Assembly: GCA_964531455.1 (NCBI GenBank)
Contig: CAZHFZ010000061.1
Location: 1 to 16,582 of the forward strand
Length of the DNA: 16,582 bases
Source: Ga0077527 sp964531455
Lineage (GTDB): Bacteria > Pseudomonadota > Gammaproteobacteria > Burkholderiales > SG8-41
Reading direction: 5' to 3'
Shown here in pieces: positions 6,737-13,779 of the stretch (within the stretch, counting starts at the first letter, position 1; each line of letters starts with the position of its first letter). The translations under genes and the position numbers were made by a program. The notes below the pieces were generated by a model, which made no database searches, was not told the DNA's origin, and was given only the letters and a program-made list of their open reading frames with translations.

Positions 6737-8169
6737 TGCCGCAGACCCTGTTCCCGTTTCGTTTTGAACTGCTGTGGACCGATGCTCTGGTCTGGCTTCT
6801 GGTCGCTGCTGTTGCGGGTTACGCCGCCTATGCCCGGTCTCATCCGCACCTGCGCGCACCGTGGTCGCGGGTCAGTCGCAGTGCGAGCGGCATGGCGGCT
6901 GCGGTGATTCTTGCCGCATTCGTTGTGGTGGGTTTGCTCGATTCCATTCATTACCGTCCGGCGTTGCCGCCCCAGGACGGAAAGGCGGCCTATGCCACTG
7001 AAGTGCGCAGCCTGCTGGACTGGATCGCCGAGCCGTTGCGCCTCAAACGTGAAAAAACCTATTCAGCACCGCTGGCCACGCATCTGTATGCCAAGGAGAC
7101 TTTGCAGCTGCCCGATGGCCGAGAAGTGCGCGAATTCCCCCGGCTGCGGCATGGCGGCACACATCTGAAGGATCCGGCGGCGGACTGGGCAGGCGATGTC
7201 ACGCTGCGCGGATTCCGCGGGTTGGCGGTGGCGTTGTTGCTGTGGTTCACCCTGGCGGTGGCCCTGGGTGCGGTGGTCGCCCAGCGTGCCGGCACCGGCA
7301 TTGAAACGGCCTGGGGCGACATCTGGCGTGGCCGCACTGCAGTGCCCTGGCGCGCGGTGCTGTGCACACTGGCTGCGCTTGCCGTGCTGCTCGGGCCGGT
7401 GCTGGCTCTGGCGCCGCATTACCATGTGTTAGGCACCGACAAGGTCGGGCAGGACGTGTTGTATCAAGCGCTGAAGAGTATCCGCACCGGCATGGTAATC
7501 GGCACGCTGGCAACGCTGGTCATGCTGCCTTTTGCGCTGGTGCTGGGGGTGATGGCAGGTTATTTCAAAGGCAGGGTGGACGACATGATCCAGTATCTTT
7601 ACACGACGCTGTCCTCCATTCCCGGCGTGCTGCTGATAGCGGCGGCGGTGCTGATGATGCAGGTCTATATCGAAAATCACGCCGCGCTGTTCCCGACCAC
7701 TGAAATCCGCGCCGATGTGCGCCTGATTGCACTGTGCGTGATACTTGGCGTCACCAGCTGGACAGGGCTGTGCCGGTTGCTGCGCGGCGAAGCATTGAAG
7801 TTGCGGGAACTCGAGTATATCCAGGCGGCGCATGCTTTCGGCGTGTCGCACTGGCGGATCATGATGCGCCACATCATGCCCAACGTGATGCATATCGTGA
7901 TGATTGCGCTGGTCATGGACTTCAGCGGCTTGGTGCTGGCGGAAGCTGTGCTGTCCTATGTCGGCGTGGGTGTTGATCCATCAATGATCAGCTTCGGTAC
8001 GATGATCAACAGCGCGCGCCTGGAAATGGCGCGCGAACCCATGGTGTGGTGGTCACTGGCCGCGGCGTTCGTGTTCATGCTGGCGCTGGTGCTGGCGGCC
8101 AACATCTTTGCCGATGCAGTGCGTGACGCATTTGATCCGCGACTGGTGCGTGCGGGAGCCGCAGCATGA
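6736..8169 (+). CDS. ABC importer permease, DppC/OppC type, with N-terminal extension
   Basis: The second membrane subunit, 477 residues. The start at ATG 6736 overlaps the previous TGA; a GTG three bases upstream is the alternative. The last 270 residues or so are a standard DppC permease: a helix, the HVLGTDKVGQDVLYQ segment, further helices, and the EAA loop (GEALKLRELEYIQAAHAFGV, then HIMPNVMH), ending in AVRDAFDPRLV. Before it lie about 200 extra residues: two helices (around 12-31 and 55-73), a polar segment of about 80 residues, and a third helix around 157-180. By the positive-inside rule the polar segment is periplasmic. DppC and YejE are about 300 and 340 residues, so the extension is a real difference. 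Its role is unknown to me; contact with the anchored binding protein is a guess. Confidence 0.9.
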   Translation: MPQTLFPFRFELLWTDALVWLLVAAVAGYAAYARSHPHLRAPWSRVSRSASGMAAAVILAAFVVVGLLDSIHYRPALPPQDGKAAYATEVRSLLDWIAEPLRLKREKTYSAPLATHLYAKETLQLPDGREVREFPRLRHGGTHLKDPAADWAGDVTLRGFRGLAVALLLWFTLAVALGAVVAQRAGTGIETAWGDIWRGRTAVPWRAVLCTLAALAVLLGPVLALAPHYHVLGTDKVGQDVLYQALKSIRTGMVIGTLATLVMLPFALVLGVMAGYFKGRVDDMIQYLYTTLSSIPGVLLIAAAVLMMQVYIENHAALFPTTEIRADVRLIALCVILGVTSWTGLCRLLRGEALKLRELEYIQAAHAFGVSHWRIMMRHIMPNVMHIVMIALVMDFSGLVLAEAVLSYVGVGVDPSMISFGTMINSARLEMAREPMVWWSLAAAFVFMLALVLAANIFADAVRDAFDPRLVRAGAAA

Positions 8170-10187
8170 GCGCGAAACCGCTGTTGAGCGTGCGGGACCT
8201 GCGCACGCAGATTCACGGCGAGGGGCCGCCGGTGCGCGCGGTCGACGGCGTGTCGTTCGACATTGCTCCGGGCGAAACCTTTGCGCTTGTCGGTGAGTCG
8301 GGCTGCGGCAAGTCGATGACGGCGTTATCGCTGATGCGCCTGCTGCCTGATGCTGCGACGATTACCGGGGGGGTGGTAGAACTCGACGGCGAGGACCTGC
8401 TGGTGTTGCCGGAATCGCAGATGCGCGATGTGCGAGGCCGCCGCATGGCGATGATATTCCAGGAACCGGGGCTGTCGCTGAATCCGGTGATGACCATCGG
8501 TGCGCAAATCGCCGAATCGGTGCGCCGGCATACGGCGCTGACTGGTGCAGCCGTCGATGCGCGGGTGATTGAACTGCTCCATGCCGTGCGCATGCCCGAC
8601 GCCAGTCGCCGCGTCGGTGAATATCCCTTCCAGTTGTCAGGGGGCATGAAACAACGGGTGATGATTGCAATGGCGCTGGCCTGTGATCCGGCGCTGCTGA
8701 TTGCTGACGAACCGACGACGGCGCTGGATGTCACGGTACAGGCGCAGGTGCTGGAACTGTTGCGTGATCTGCAGCGTTCCCGCGGCATGGCCATGCTGCT
8801 GATTACCCATGATCTGGGCGTCGTGGCGCAGATGGCCCAGAACGTTGCCGTAATGTATGCGGGCGAGATCATCGAAACGGCCCCGGTGCAGACATTCTTT
8901 AACGGTCCTGCGCATCCGTATTCACGCAAGCTCTTTGAATCCCTTCCCGAACGCGCAGGTCGCAACCGGACGCTCGCGGCGATCCCCGGTGCGGTGCCGC
9001 CGCTTAGCAGGCGGTTTACCGGCTGCAGGTTTGCCGAGCGTTGCGAACGTGTGCTGCCGCATTGTGCAGGGACGGTGCCGTCATGGCATGTTGTGGGCGA
9101 GCGGCATGAGGCGAAATGCCACCTTCATGATGCTGCGGTTGTGCACGCGGCGAATACGGTTGCGGCGGAACCGGGCAACGGCCGGGAAATTCCGGCACCG
9201 CGTGCCGGGGATGCGGGGCAGGCTGCGTTGTTGCAGGTGAAGGATCTGCAGGTGCATTTCCCGATCCGCAAGGGACTGTTTCAGCGGGTTAGCGGGTATG
9301 TTCGCGCGGTAGACGGTGTGACCCTCGACATTTCCCCCGGACGGACGCTGGGACTGGTGGGGGAATCGGGTTGCGGCAAGACCACGGTGGGCAAGGGATT
9401 GTTGCGACTGGTGGCGCCTACCGGTGGTCAGGTGCTTGTTGGCGGGGCCGATTTTCTTGCGCTCGACCGCAAGGCATTGCGCGCACGCCGTCGTGATGTG
9501 CAGATCATTTTTCAGGACCCGTATGCCTCGCTCAACCCGCGCGTGCGCATCGGTGATGCGCTGGAGGAAGGCATGCTGGCATTGGCGATCGGCAATGGAG
9601 CCGGTGATCGTCAGTTGCGCATTGATGCCTTGCTTGAGGAGGTTGGCCTGTCGCCGGAGATCAAAGGGCGTTATCCGCACGAGTTTTCAGGCGGGCAACG
9701 GCAGCGCATCGCCATTGCCCGTGCACTATCGGTGGAACCGCAACTGATTGTCTGTGATGAACCGACCAGTGCGCTGGATGTTTCGGTGCAGGCGCAGATC
9801 CTCAATCTGCTGAAGCGTCTGCAGCGCGAGAAAGGCCTCGCCTATTTGTTCATCAGCCACAACATGTCGGTTATCGATTACATGGCAGACGAGGTTGCGG
9901 TGATGTATCTGGGGCGCATTGTCGAGCAAGGCTCGGTTGATGAGGTGCTGCGTGCGCCGCGGCATCCCTATACCCAATCGCTGCTGGCAGCAGTGCCGGT
10001 AGCTGACCCTCAGGCTGCACGGCCGGTGTTACGGCTGGCCGGCGACCTGCCTTCCCCGGTGAATCCGCCCGAGGGGTGTCATTTTCATCCCCGTTGCAGC
10101 GTTGCCGTGCCGCAATGCGCGACAGCTTATCCGGACGTCAACCGGCTCAGCGCAACGCGGACGGTGCGCTGCCATCTCTGTAAATAG
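8166..10187 (+). CDS. fused double ATP-binding protein of the ABC importer (DppD-DppF type)
   Basis: A 673-residue cytoplasmic subunit with two complete ATPase domains in one chain, as in YejF, that powers the two permeases. Domain 1: Walker A GESGCGKS (43-50), signature LSGGMKQ (157-163), Walker B with D181-E182, switch H215. Domain 2: Walker A GESGCGKT (399-406), signature FSGGQRQ (507-513), Walker B with D531-E532, switch H565. Every catalytic residue I looked for is present in both halves, so neither site looks degenerate. After each domain comes the oligopeptide-transporter C-terminal segment with four cysteines: C287, C293, C300, C318 and C638, C644, C651, C669. The ATG overlaps the permease stop (ATGA) and follows GGGAG by seven bases. 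It is the last gene of the operon, three bases from the end of mltD on the other strand. Confidence 0.95.
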   Translation: MSAKPLLSVRDLRTQIHGEGPPVRAVDGVSFDIAPGETFALVGESGCGKSMTALSLMRLLPDAATITGGVVELDGEDLLVLPESQMRDVRGRRMAMIFQEPGLSLNPVMTIGAQIAESVRRHTALTGAAVDARVIELLHAVRMPDASRRVGEYPFQLSGGMKQRVMIAMALACDPALLIADEPTTALDVTVQAQVLELLRDLQRSRGMAMLLITHDLGVVAQMAQNVAVMYAGEIIETAPVQTFFNGPAHPYSRKLFESLPERAGRNRTLAAIPGAVPPLSRRFTGCRFAERCERVLPHCAGTVPSWHVVGERHEAKCHLHDAAVVHAANTVAAEPGNGREIPAPRAGDAGQAALLQVKDLQVHFPIRKGLFQRVSGYVRAVDGVTLDISPGRTLGLVGESGCGKTTVGKGLLRLVAPTGGQVLVGGADFLALDRKALRARRRDVQIIFQDPYASLNPRVRIGDALEEGMLALAIGNGAGDRQLRIDALLEEVGLSPEIKGRYPHEFSGGQRQRIAIARALSVEPQLIVCDEPTSALDVSVQAQILNLLKRLQREKGLAYLFISHNMSVIDYMADEVAVMYLGRIVEQGSVDEVLRAPRHPYTQSLLAAVPVADPQAARPVLRLAGDLPSPVNPPEGCHFHPRCSVAVPQCATAYPDVNRLSATRTVRCHLCK

Positions 10188-10190
10188 TTT

Positions 10191-11603
10191 TTAGCGCTGG
10201 TTTTGGGAGGCAACAACAGCCGGCTTGGCCGGTGGTTTTGCTTTGCCGGCTTTGACCGGCGTTTGTGCGCGTTTGGCCGGCGAGCGTTTGACTGCCTTGG
10301 CCTGGGTGGCGTGTTTGACCGGCTTGGCGCCTTTGACGTGGGTTGTGCGTGCGGCCTGGTAAGCCTTCGACATTGATACCGGAGTGGCCGGCAAGTCAGG
10401 CAGGTTGGGGGTGGCGCCGTCTTTCACCGGAACCAGGAGCGGTAATCCCGCGCGGAATTTGTTGCTGGCGCTGATGTTGTTGACCTGCTTCAGTTCAGTG
10501 ACGCTCATGCCATAGCTGGCGGCGATTTTTTCCGGCTTTTCCCCGGCTTTGACGGTGTGTGCCTGCCACGACACCATAGGCTTGTCGTGGTTTTCAAGGT
10601 TGGTCATGAATGCGGACACCCGGTTGCGCGGCAATACTATGGTTTCGGAGCCGTCGGATTTTATGACCGGTTTGTTGTGCGCCGGGTTGAGGAAACGGAA
10701 TTCGTCCAGCGGCATCCCGGCAAATTTCGCGGCGAGTTTGATGTCGATATGGCGCTTGACGCTGATTACTTCAAAGTACGGTTCGTTGGGAACACTCGCC
10801 AGTTTGACGCCGAAGCGGGCAGGGTCCGCAATGATGTTCTTGACTGCGATCAGTTTCGGAAGGTAGTTGCGCGTCTCCGCCGGCATGGTCAGGCTGGCGT
10901 AGTCGGTGGGCAGGCCCCTCGCCTGATTGCGCGCGATGGCGCGACTGACGGCGCCTTCGCCCCAGTTGTATGAAGCCAGCGCAAGTTCCCAGTCGTTGAA
11001 CATTGAATGCAGCTTTTCCAGATAGTCGAGTGCTGCATTGGTAGCGGCAATGACATCGCGCCGGCCGTCATACCACCAGTTCTGGCGCAGGCCGTAATTC
11101 TTGCCGGTGGAAGGTATGAACTGCCACAGACCCGATGCATGCGCTTTTGAATACGCCTGCGGGTTATAAGCGGACTCGATCATGGGCAGCAACGCGATCT
11201 CCGCAGGCATTTTGCGGCGTTCGATTTCTTCAATAATGTGGAAAAGATAATGTCTGCTGCGATCAACCATGCGCGCGAAGTATTCGGGCTTGGCTGAGTA
11301 GAAGCTTTCCCAATGGCGGACCAGGTCGGTATCCATGGGTTTCATGGTGTAGCCGTTGCGGACGCGTTCCCAGACATCTTTGGGTTGCGTCTTGATTCGG
11401 GTTTCCGGAATGTTGGTTGCGACTGCCGCCACGGGCGTGCTTACGGGGGCTGGCTGCGCCGCGATTGAGGCGATGGGGTCGGGTGCTGGCGATTGCAGAT
11501 TTGTTACGCCCTCGCTGGTGGTCATTTCGCCCGGTAACTGCGCACACGCGCTTGCGAGGACAAGGAGACTGAGGAGTGCGCAGCGCGCGGCAATTTTTTT
11601 CAT
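10191..11603 (-). CDS. mltD: membrane-bound lytic murein transglycosylase D
   Basis: A 470-residue lipoprotein that cleaves peptidoglycan glycan strands, forming 1,6-anhydromuramic ends. Residues 1-20 are a lipoprotein signal ending in LASAC (lipidated C20); A21 at +2 suggests the outer membrane. The SLT domain spans about 115-235, with catalytic E143 in LLPMIESAYNP, then GLWQFIPSTGKNYGL, YDGRRDV and ALASYNWGEG. One LysM peptidoglycan-binding domain lies at about 346-393; E. coli MltD has two, as I recall. The last 60 residues are very rich in Lys, Ala and Pro and carry almost no acidic residues. The frame continues upstream to a GTG at 11642, but ATG 11603 puts the signal peptide at the N-terminus and is preferred. 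The Shine-Dalgarno is weak (GGA). The neighbours gloB, yafS-like, rnhA and dnaQ form a widely conserved neighbourhood. Confidence 0.93.
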   Translation of the reverse strand: MKKIAARCALLSLLVLASACAQLPGEMTTSEGVTNLQSPAPDPIASIAAQPAPVSTPVAAVATNIPETRIKTQPKDVWERVRNGYTMKPMDTDLVRHWESFYSAKPEYFARMVDRSRHYLFHIIEEIERRKMPAEIALLPMIESAYNPQAYSKAHASGLWQFIPSTGKNYGLRQNWWYDGRRDVIAATNAALDYLEKLHSMFNDWELALASYNWGEGAVSRAIARNQARGLPTDYASLTMPAETRNYLPKLIAVKNIIADPARFGVKLASVPNEPYFEVISVKRHIDIKLAAKFAGMPLDEFRFLNPAHNKPVIKSDGSETIVLPRNRVSAFMTNLENHDKPMVSWQAHTVKAGEKPEKIAASYGMSVTELKQVNNISASNKFRAGLPLLVPVKDGATPNLPDLPATPVSMSKAYQAARTTHVKGAKPVKHATQAKAVKRSPAKRAQTPVKAGKAKPPAKPAVVASQNQR

Positions 11604-11651
11604 GCAGATAGGTCCGGTTGCGGCCGCTTCGGGCGACCTCACAATGGGCGG

Positions 11652-11681
11652 ATGTTAGCCGCCGAAGTGTGAGGTTGTCAA
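11652..11681 (-). promoter_or_regulatory. probable mltD promoter
   Basis: On the minus strand a perfect TTGACA (complement of 11676-11681) is followed after 18 bases by TAACAT (complement of 11652-11657, 4 of 6). Transcription would start near 11645, leaving about 40 bases of leader before the ATG at 11603. The site lies between the gloB stop and mltD, so mltD need not depend on gloB transcription. Confidence 0.6.
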
Positions 11682-11754
11682 ACCAGAATATTCTTCAAAA
11701 TCAACGTTTTACTGAAAATATCACAAGTGCGGTGTGAATTCCGGCGCAGATGTG

Positions 11755-12525
11755 TCAGAAATTGTTCTTCCAGTCGCGGATTTCACCCAAAACACTGACC
11801 GGATCGCTGAGCGTTTTGCCGGCGCGTGAGCAGGCGCTGTGAATGATTCCGGGTTCGGTGACCCGCACAAACGGGTTGGTGGCTTTTTCCTGGGCGATGG
11901 TTGATGGCAAGGTCGGCAGGTCGTCGTCCCGTAGCGCCTGCATGCGCGCTTCGAGCGCCGGCAATTGTGCGTTGTCGGGTTCGGCGGCTCGCGCAAATTT
12001 GAGGTTCGACAGCGTGTATTCATGACCGCAATAAACCTGCGTGCTGTCCGGCAGCCGGGTCAGCCGGGTGAGTGAGTCGTGCATCTGCCGCGGCGTGCCC
12101 TCAAACAGCCGTCCGCAGCCGGCCGCGAACAGCGTGTCACCGCAAAAAAGCATGCCGCCGCCGAAGAAGGCAATGTGCGAGCGGGTATGTCCGGGGATTT
12201 CCAGCGTTTCCATTTCGATGTTGAAATGCGGCAGCCGGAAATGCTGGCCGTCAGCAAGGCGCATGCTGACTTCAGGAATGCGTTCGTCGCGGGGGCCAAA
12301 TACCGGAACCATGGTGCGCGCCAGCAGTGCAGCGTTGCCGCCCACATGATCGGCGTGGTGATGGGTGTTGAGGATCGCTGCCAGCGTGAGTTTTTCGCGA
12401 TCAAGATAGTCGATTACCGGTTGTGCATCGCCCGGATCTACTACTACCGCGCAGCGTTCATCGCGTATGGTCCAGATGTAATTGTCAGCGAAGGCGCGCA
12501 GCGGCACCACATGAAAGGCGGCCAT
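11755..12525 (-). CDS. gloB: hydroxyacylglutathione hydrolase (glyoxalase II)
   Basis: A 256-residue cytoplasmic metallo-beta-lactamase-fold enzyme that hydrolyses S-lactoylglutathione to D-lactate and glutathione, completing methylglyoxal detoxification. The binuclear metal site is complete: T54-H55-H56-H57-A-D59-H60, then H113 in IPGHTRSH, D130 in FCGDTLFAAGCGR, and H168 in YCGHEYT. After about residue 170 comes the glyoxalase II C-terminal domain that helps bind glutathione. The length equals E. coli GloB (251). The ATG follows GGAG by six bases and a strong promoter lies upstream. The gene is divergent from the yafS-like gene across only 49 bases. It precedes mltD on the same strand with a 151-base gap that holds mltD's own promoter. 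Confidence 0.96.
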   Translation of the reverse strand: MAAFHVVPLRAFADNYIWTIRDERCAVVVDPGDAQPVIDYLDREKLTLAAILNTHHHADHVGGNAALLARTMVPVFGPRDERIPEVSMRLADGQHFRLPHFNIEMETLEIPGHTRSHIAFFGGGMLFCGDTLFAAGCGRLFEGTPRQMHDSLTRLTRLPDSTQVYCGHEYTLSNLKFARAAEPDNAQLPALEARMQALRDDDLPTLPSTIAQEKATNPFVRVTEPGIIHSACSRAGKTLSDPVSVLGEIRDWKNNF

Positions 12526-12553
12526 TTGATGCTCCGTTACAGATGAGCGGCCG

Positions 12554-12581
12554 ATTATGATTTAAACTCGCGTCATGTCAA
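12554..12581 (-). promoter_or_regulatory. strong gloB promoter
   Basis: On the minus strand a perfect TTGACA (complement of 12576-12581) lies 16 bases from CATAAT (complement of 12554-12559, 5 of 6). The start would be near 12547, giving a leader of about 20 bases with GGAG before the ATG. The -35 lies inside the first codons of the divergent yafS-like gene. Confidence 0.75.
12556..12568 (+). promoter_or_regulatory. candidate -10 box(es) for the yafS-like/rnhA/dnaQ operon
   Basis: Two possible -10 boxes precede the ATG at 12575: TATGAT (12556-12561) and TAAACT (12563-12568). Neither has a good -35 at the right distance. The first would give a leader of about seven bases, the second a leaderless mRNA. 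No Shine-Dalgarno sequence is visible before the ATG. TATGAT shares four bases with the gloB -10. Confidence 0.35.
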
Positions 12582-13330
12582 TTGCCGATGAAATGCCTGC
12601 AGCGACACCATGGCTGGCGACGCCACCCGGCCAGTATGTGTTTGCGCGCGAGCAGGCGTATTTCGACAATGCCGTTGCCGACATTTTCGGTTATCACGCG
12701 TTGCAGCTCGGCATGGAAGAACTGGATCTGCTGCGCACCAGCCGCATTCCGCTGCGGGTGCTGGTCGGGCGTGGCGCAAGTGCAGGTTTGCGAGCCGACT
12801 TTCGCGATCTGCCGATTGAATCCAACAGCATCGACCTGATGGTGCTGCCGCACACGCTGGAGTTTTCGGATCATCCGCACCAGATCGTGAGGGAGGTGGC
12901 GCGAGCGCTGCGGCCCGAGGGTCAGGTGATCATTGCCGGTTTCAACCCGCTGAGTCTGTGGGGGCTGCGCCGGGGTCTGGGGCGGCGCAAAGAGTTTCCG
13001 TGGCAGGGCGGCTTTATCCACTTGCCCCGGGTCAAGGACTGGTTTGCGTTGCTCGGGCTGGAGATCGTCGCCGGGTCGATGGCCTGTTATGTGCCGCCCT
13101 GCAATGAACAAAAATGGCTGGACCGGTTTGCCTTCATGGAAAAAGCCGGCGACCGCTGGTGGCCGATTGCCGGCGGAGTTTATTTCCTGCAGGCGATCAA
13201 GCGTGTGCGCGGCATCCGCCTGATCATGCCGAAATGGAGTGATCGCGTGGTACCGAAAAAGAGTCTGGCGCCGATGCCTGAGCGGGTGCGGGACAAAGAG
13301 GGTCTGGCAGCGAAGGCGCGGGATCAATGA
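12575..13330 (+). CDS. yafS: YafS-like methyltransferase-fold protein with degenerate SAM motif
   Basis: A 251-residue cytoplasmic protein of unknown function, equivalent by position and sequence style to YafS of E. coli, which also sits between gloB and rnhA. The middle part resembles class I methyltransferases of the Methyltransf_11 type: DFRDLPIESNSIDLMVLPHT (75-94), then REVARALRPEGQVIIAGFNP (106-125). The first motif, normally LDxGxGxG, is degenerate: the nearest match is ALQLGMEE (42-49), with Gln for the acidic residue and two glycines missing. SAM binding is therefore doubtful; a non-catalytic or altered role is possible. GFNPLSLWGLRR and a basic C-terminal tail look family-specific. 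It heads an operon: its TGA overlaps the rnhA ATG by four bases. No substrate can be named. Confidence 0.8.
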   Translation: MSIADEMPAATPWLATPPGQYVFAREQAYFDNAVADIFGYHALQLGMEELDLLRTSRIPLRVLVGRGASAGLRADFRDLPIESNSIDLMVLPHTLEFSDHPHQIVREVARALRPEGQVIIAGFNPLSLWGLRRGLGRRKEFPWQGGFIHLPRVKDWFALLGLEIVAGSMACYVPPCNEQKWLDRFAFMEKAGDRWWPIAGGVYFLQAIKRVRGIRLIMPKWSDRVVPKKSLAPMPERVRDKEGLAAKARDQ

Positions 13331-13779
13331 GCGACGTCATTGATATTTATACCGACGGCGCCTGCAAGGGTAATCCCGGTGTTGGCGGATGGGGCGCGCT
13401 TTTGCGCAGCGGCGGCCATGCGCGCGAGATCTTTGGCGGCGAACTGCAGACCACCAACAGCCGGATGGAACTGACTGCGGTGATCCGTGCACTGGAAGCG
13501 CTGAAACGGCAAAGTCAGATCAGGGTTCATACCGACTCAAAATACGTGCAGCAGGGCATCTCGGAATGGATACACTCGTGGAAAAAGCGCGGCTGGAAGA
13601 CATCTGACAAGAAACCGGTTAAAAACGAAGACTTGTGGCGGCAGCTTGATGATCTCGCTGCACAGCATCAGATTGAATGGTTGTGGGTGAAGGGGCACGC
13701 GGGTCATGATGGCAATGAACGGGCCGATGCGCTGGCCAATCAGGGTGTGGACAGCGTGCAGAATGGAAAGATAGGCTGA
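13327..13779 (+). CDS. rnhA: ribonuclease HI
   Basis: A 150-residue type 1 RNase H that cuts RNA in RNA-DNA hybrids, removing R-loops and helping clear primers. All active-site residues fall at E. coli numbering: D10 (YTDGACKGNPG), E48 (TTNSRMEL), D70 (HTDSKYV), H124 (VKGHAGH) and D134 (NERADALA). The basic protrusion is present as WIHSWKKRGWKTSDKKPVKN (81-100). The length matches E. coli RnhA (155). The start overlaps the previous gene (ATGA) and the TGA shares one base with the dnaQ ATG, so translation is probably coupled. In E. coli rnhA and dnaQ are divergent; here, as in Pseudomonas, they run the same way. Confidence 0.98.
   Translation: MSDVIDIYTDGACKGNPGVGGWGALLRSGGHAREIFGGELQTTNSRMELTAVIRALEALKRQSQIRVHTDSKYVQQGISEWIHSWKKRGWKTSDKKPVKNEDLWRQLDDLAAQHQIEWLWVKGHAGHDGNERADALANQGVDSVQNGKIG

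Noticed and set aside
5984..6859. Long open frame on the minus strand across the permease genes (291 codons)
   Set aside because: It reads through the N gap, is rich in His/Gln/Arg as antisense of membrane proteins usually is, and opposes clear permease coding.
10205..10330. Cluster of GCCGGC-like words as a DNA repeat array or uptake signal
   Set aside because: They encode the Lys/Ala/Pro-rich MltD tail in frame, and spacing is irregular; no known uptake sequence such as GCCGTCTGAA is seen.
11604..11642. Upstream GTG start for mltD
   Set aside because: It would place 13 residues before the signal peptide and lies at the predicted transcription start.
11721..11737. TCACA-agtgcgg-TGTGA inverted repeat between gloB and mltD as an operator or terminator
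   Set aside because: The arms are inverted relative to a CRP site, only 5 bp long, and the T tract is weak; probably chance.
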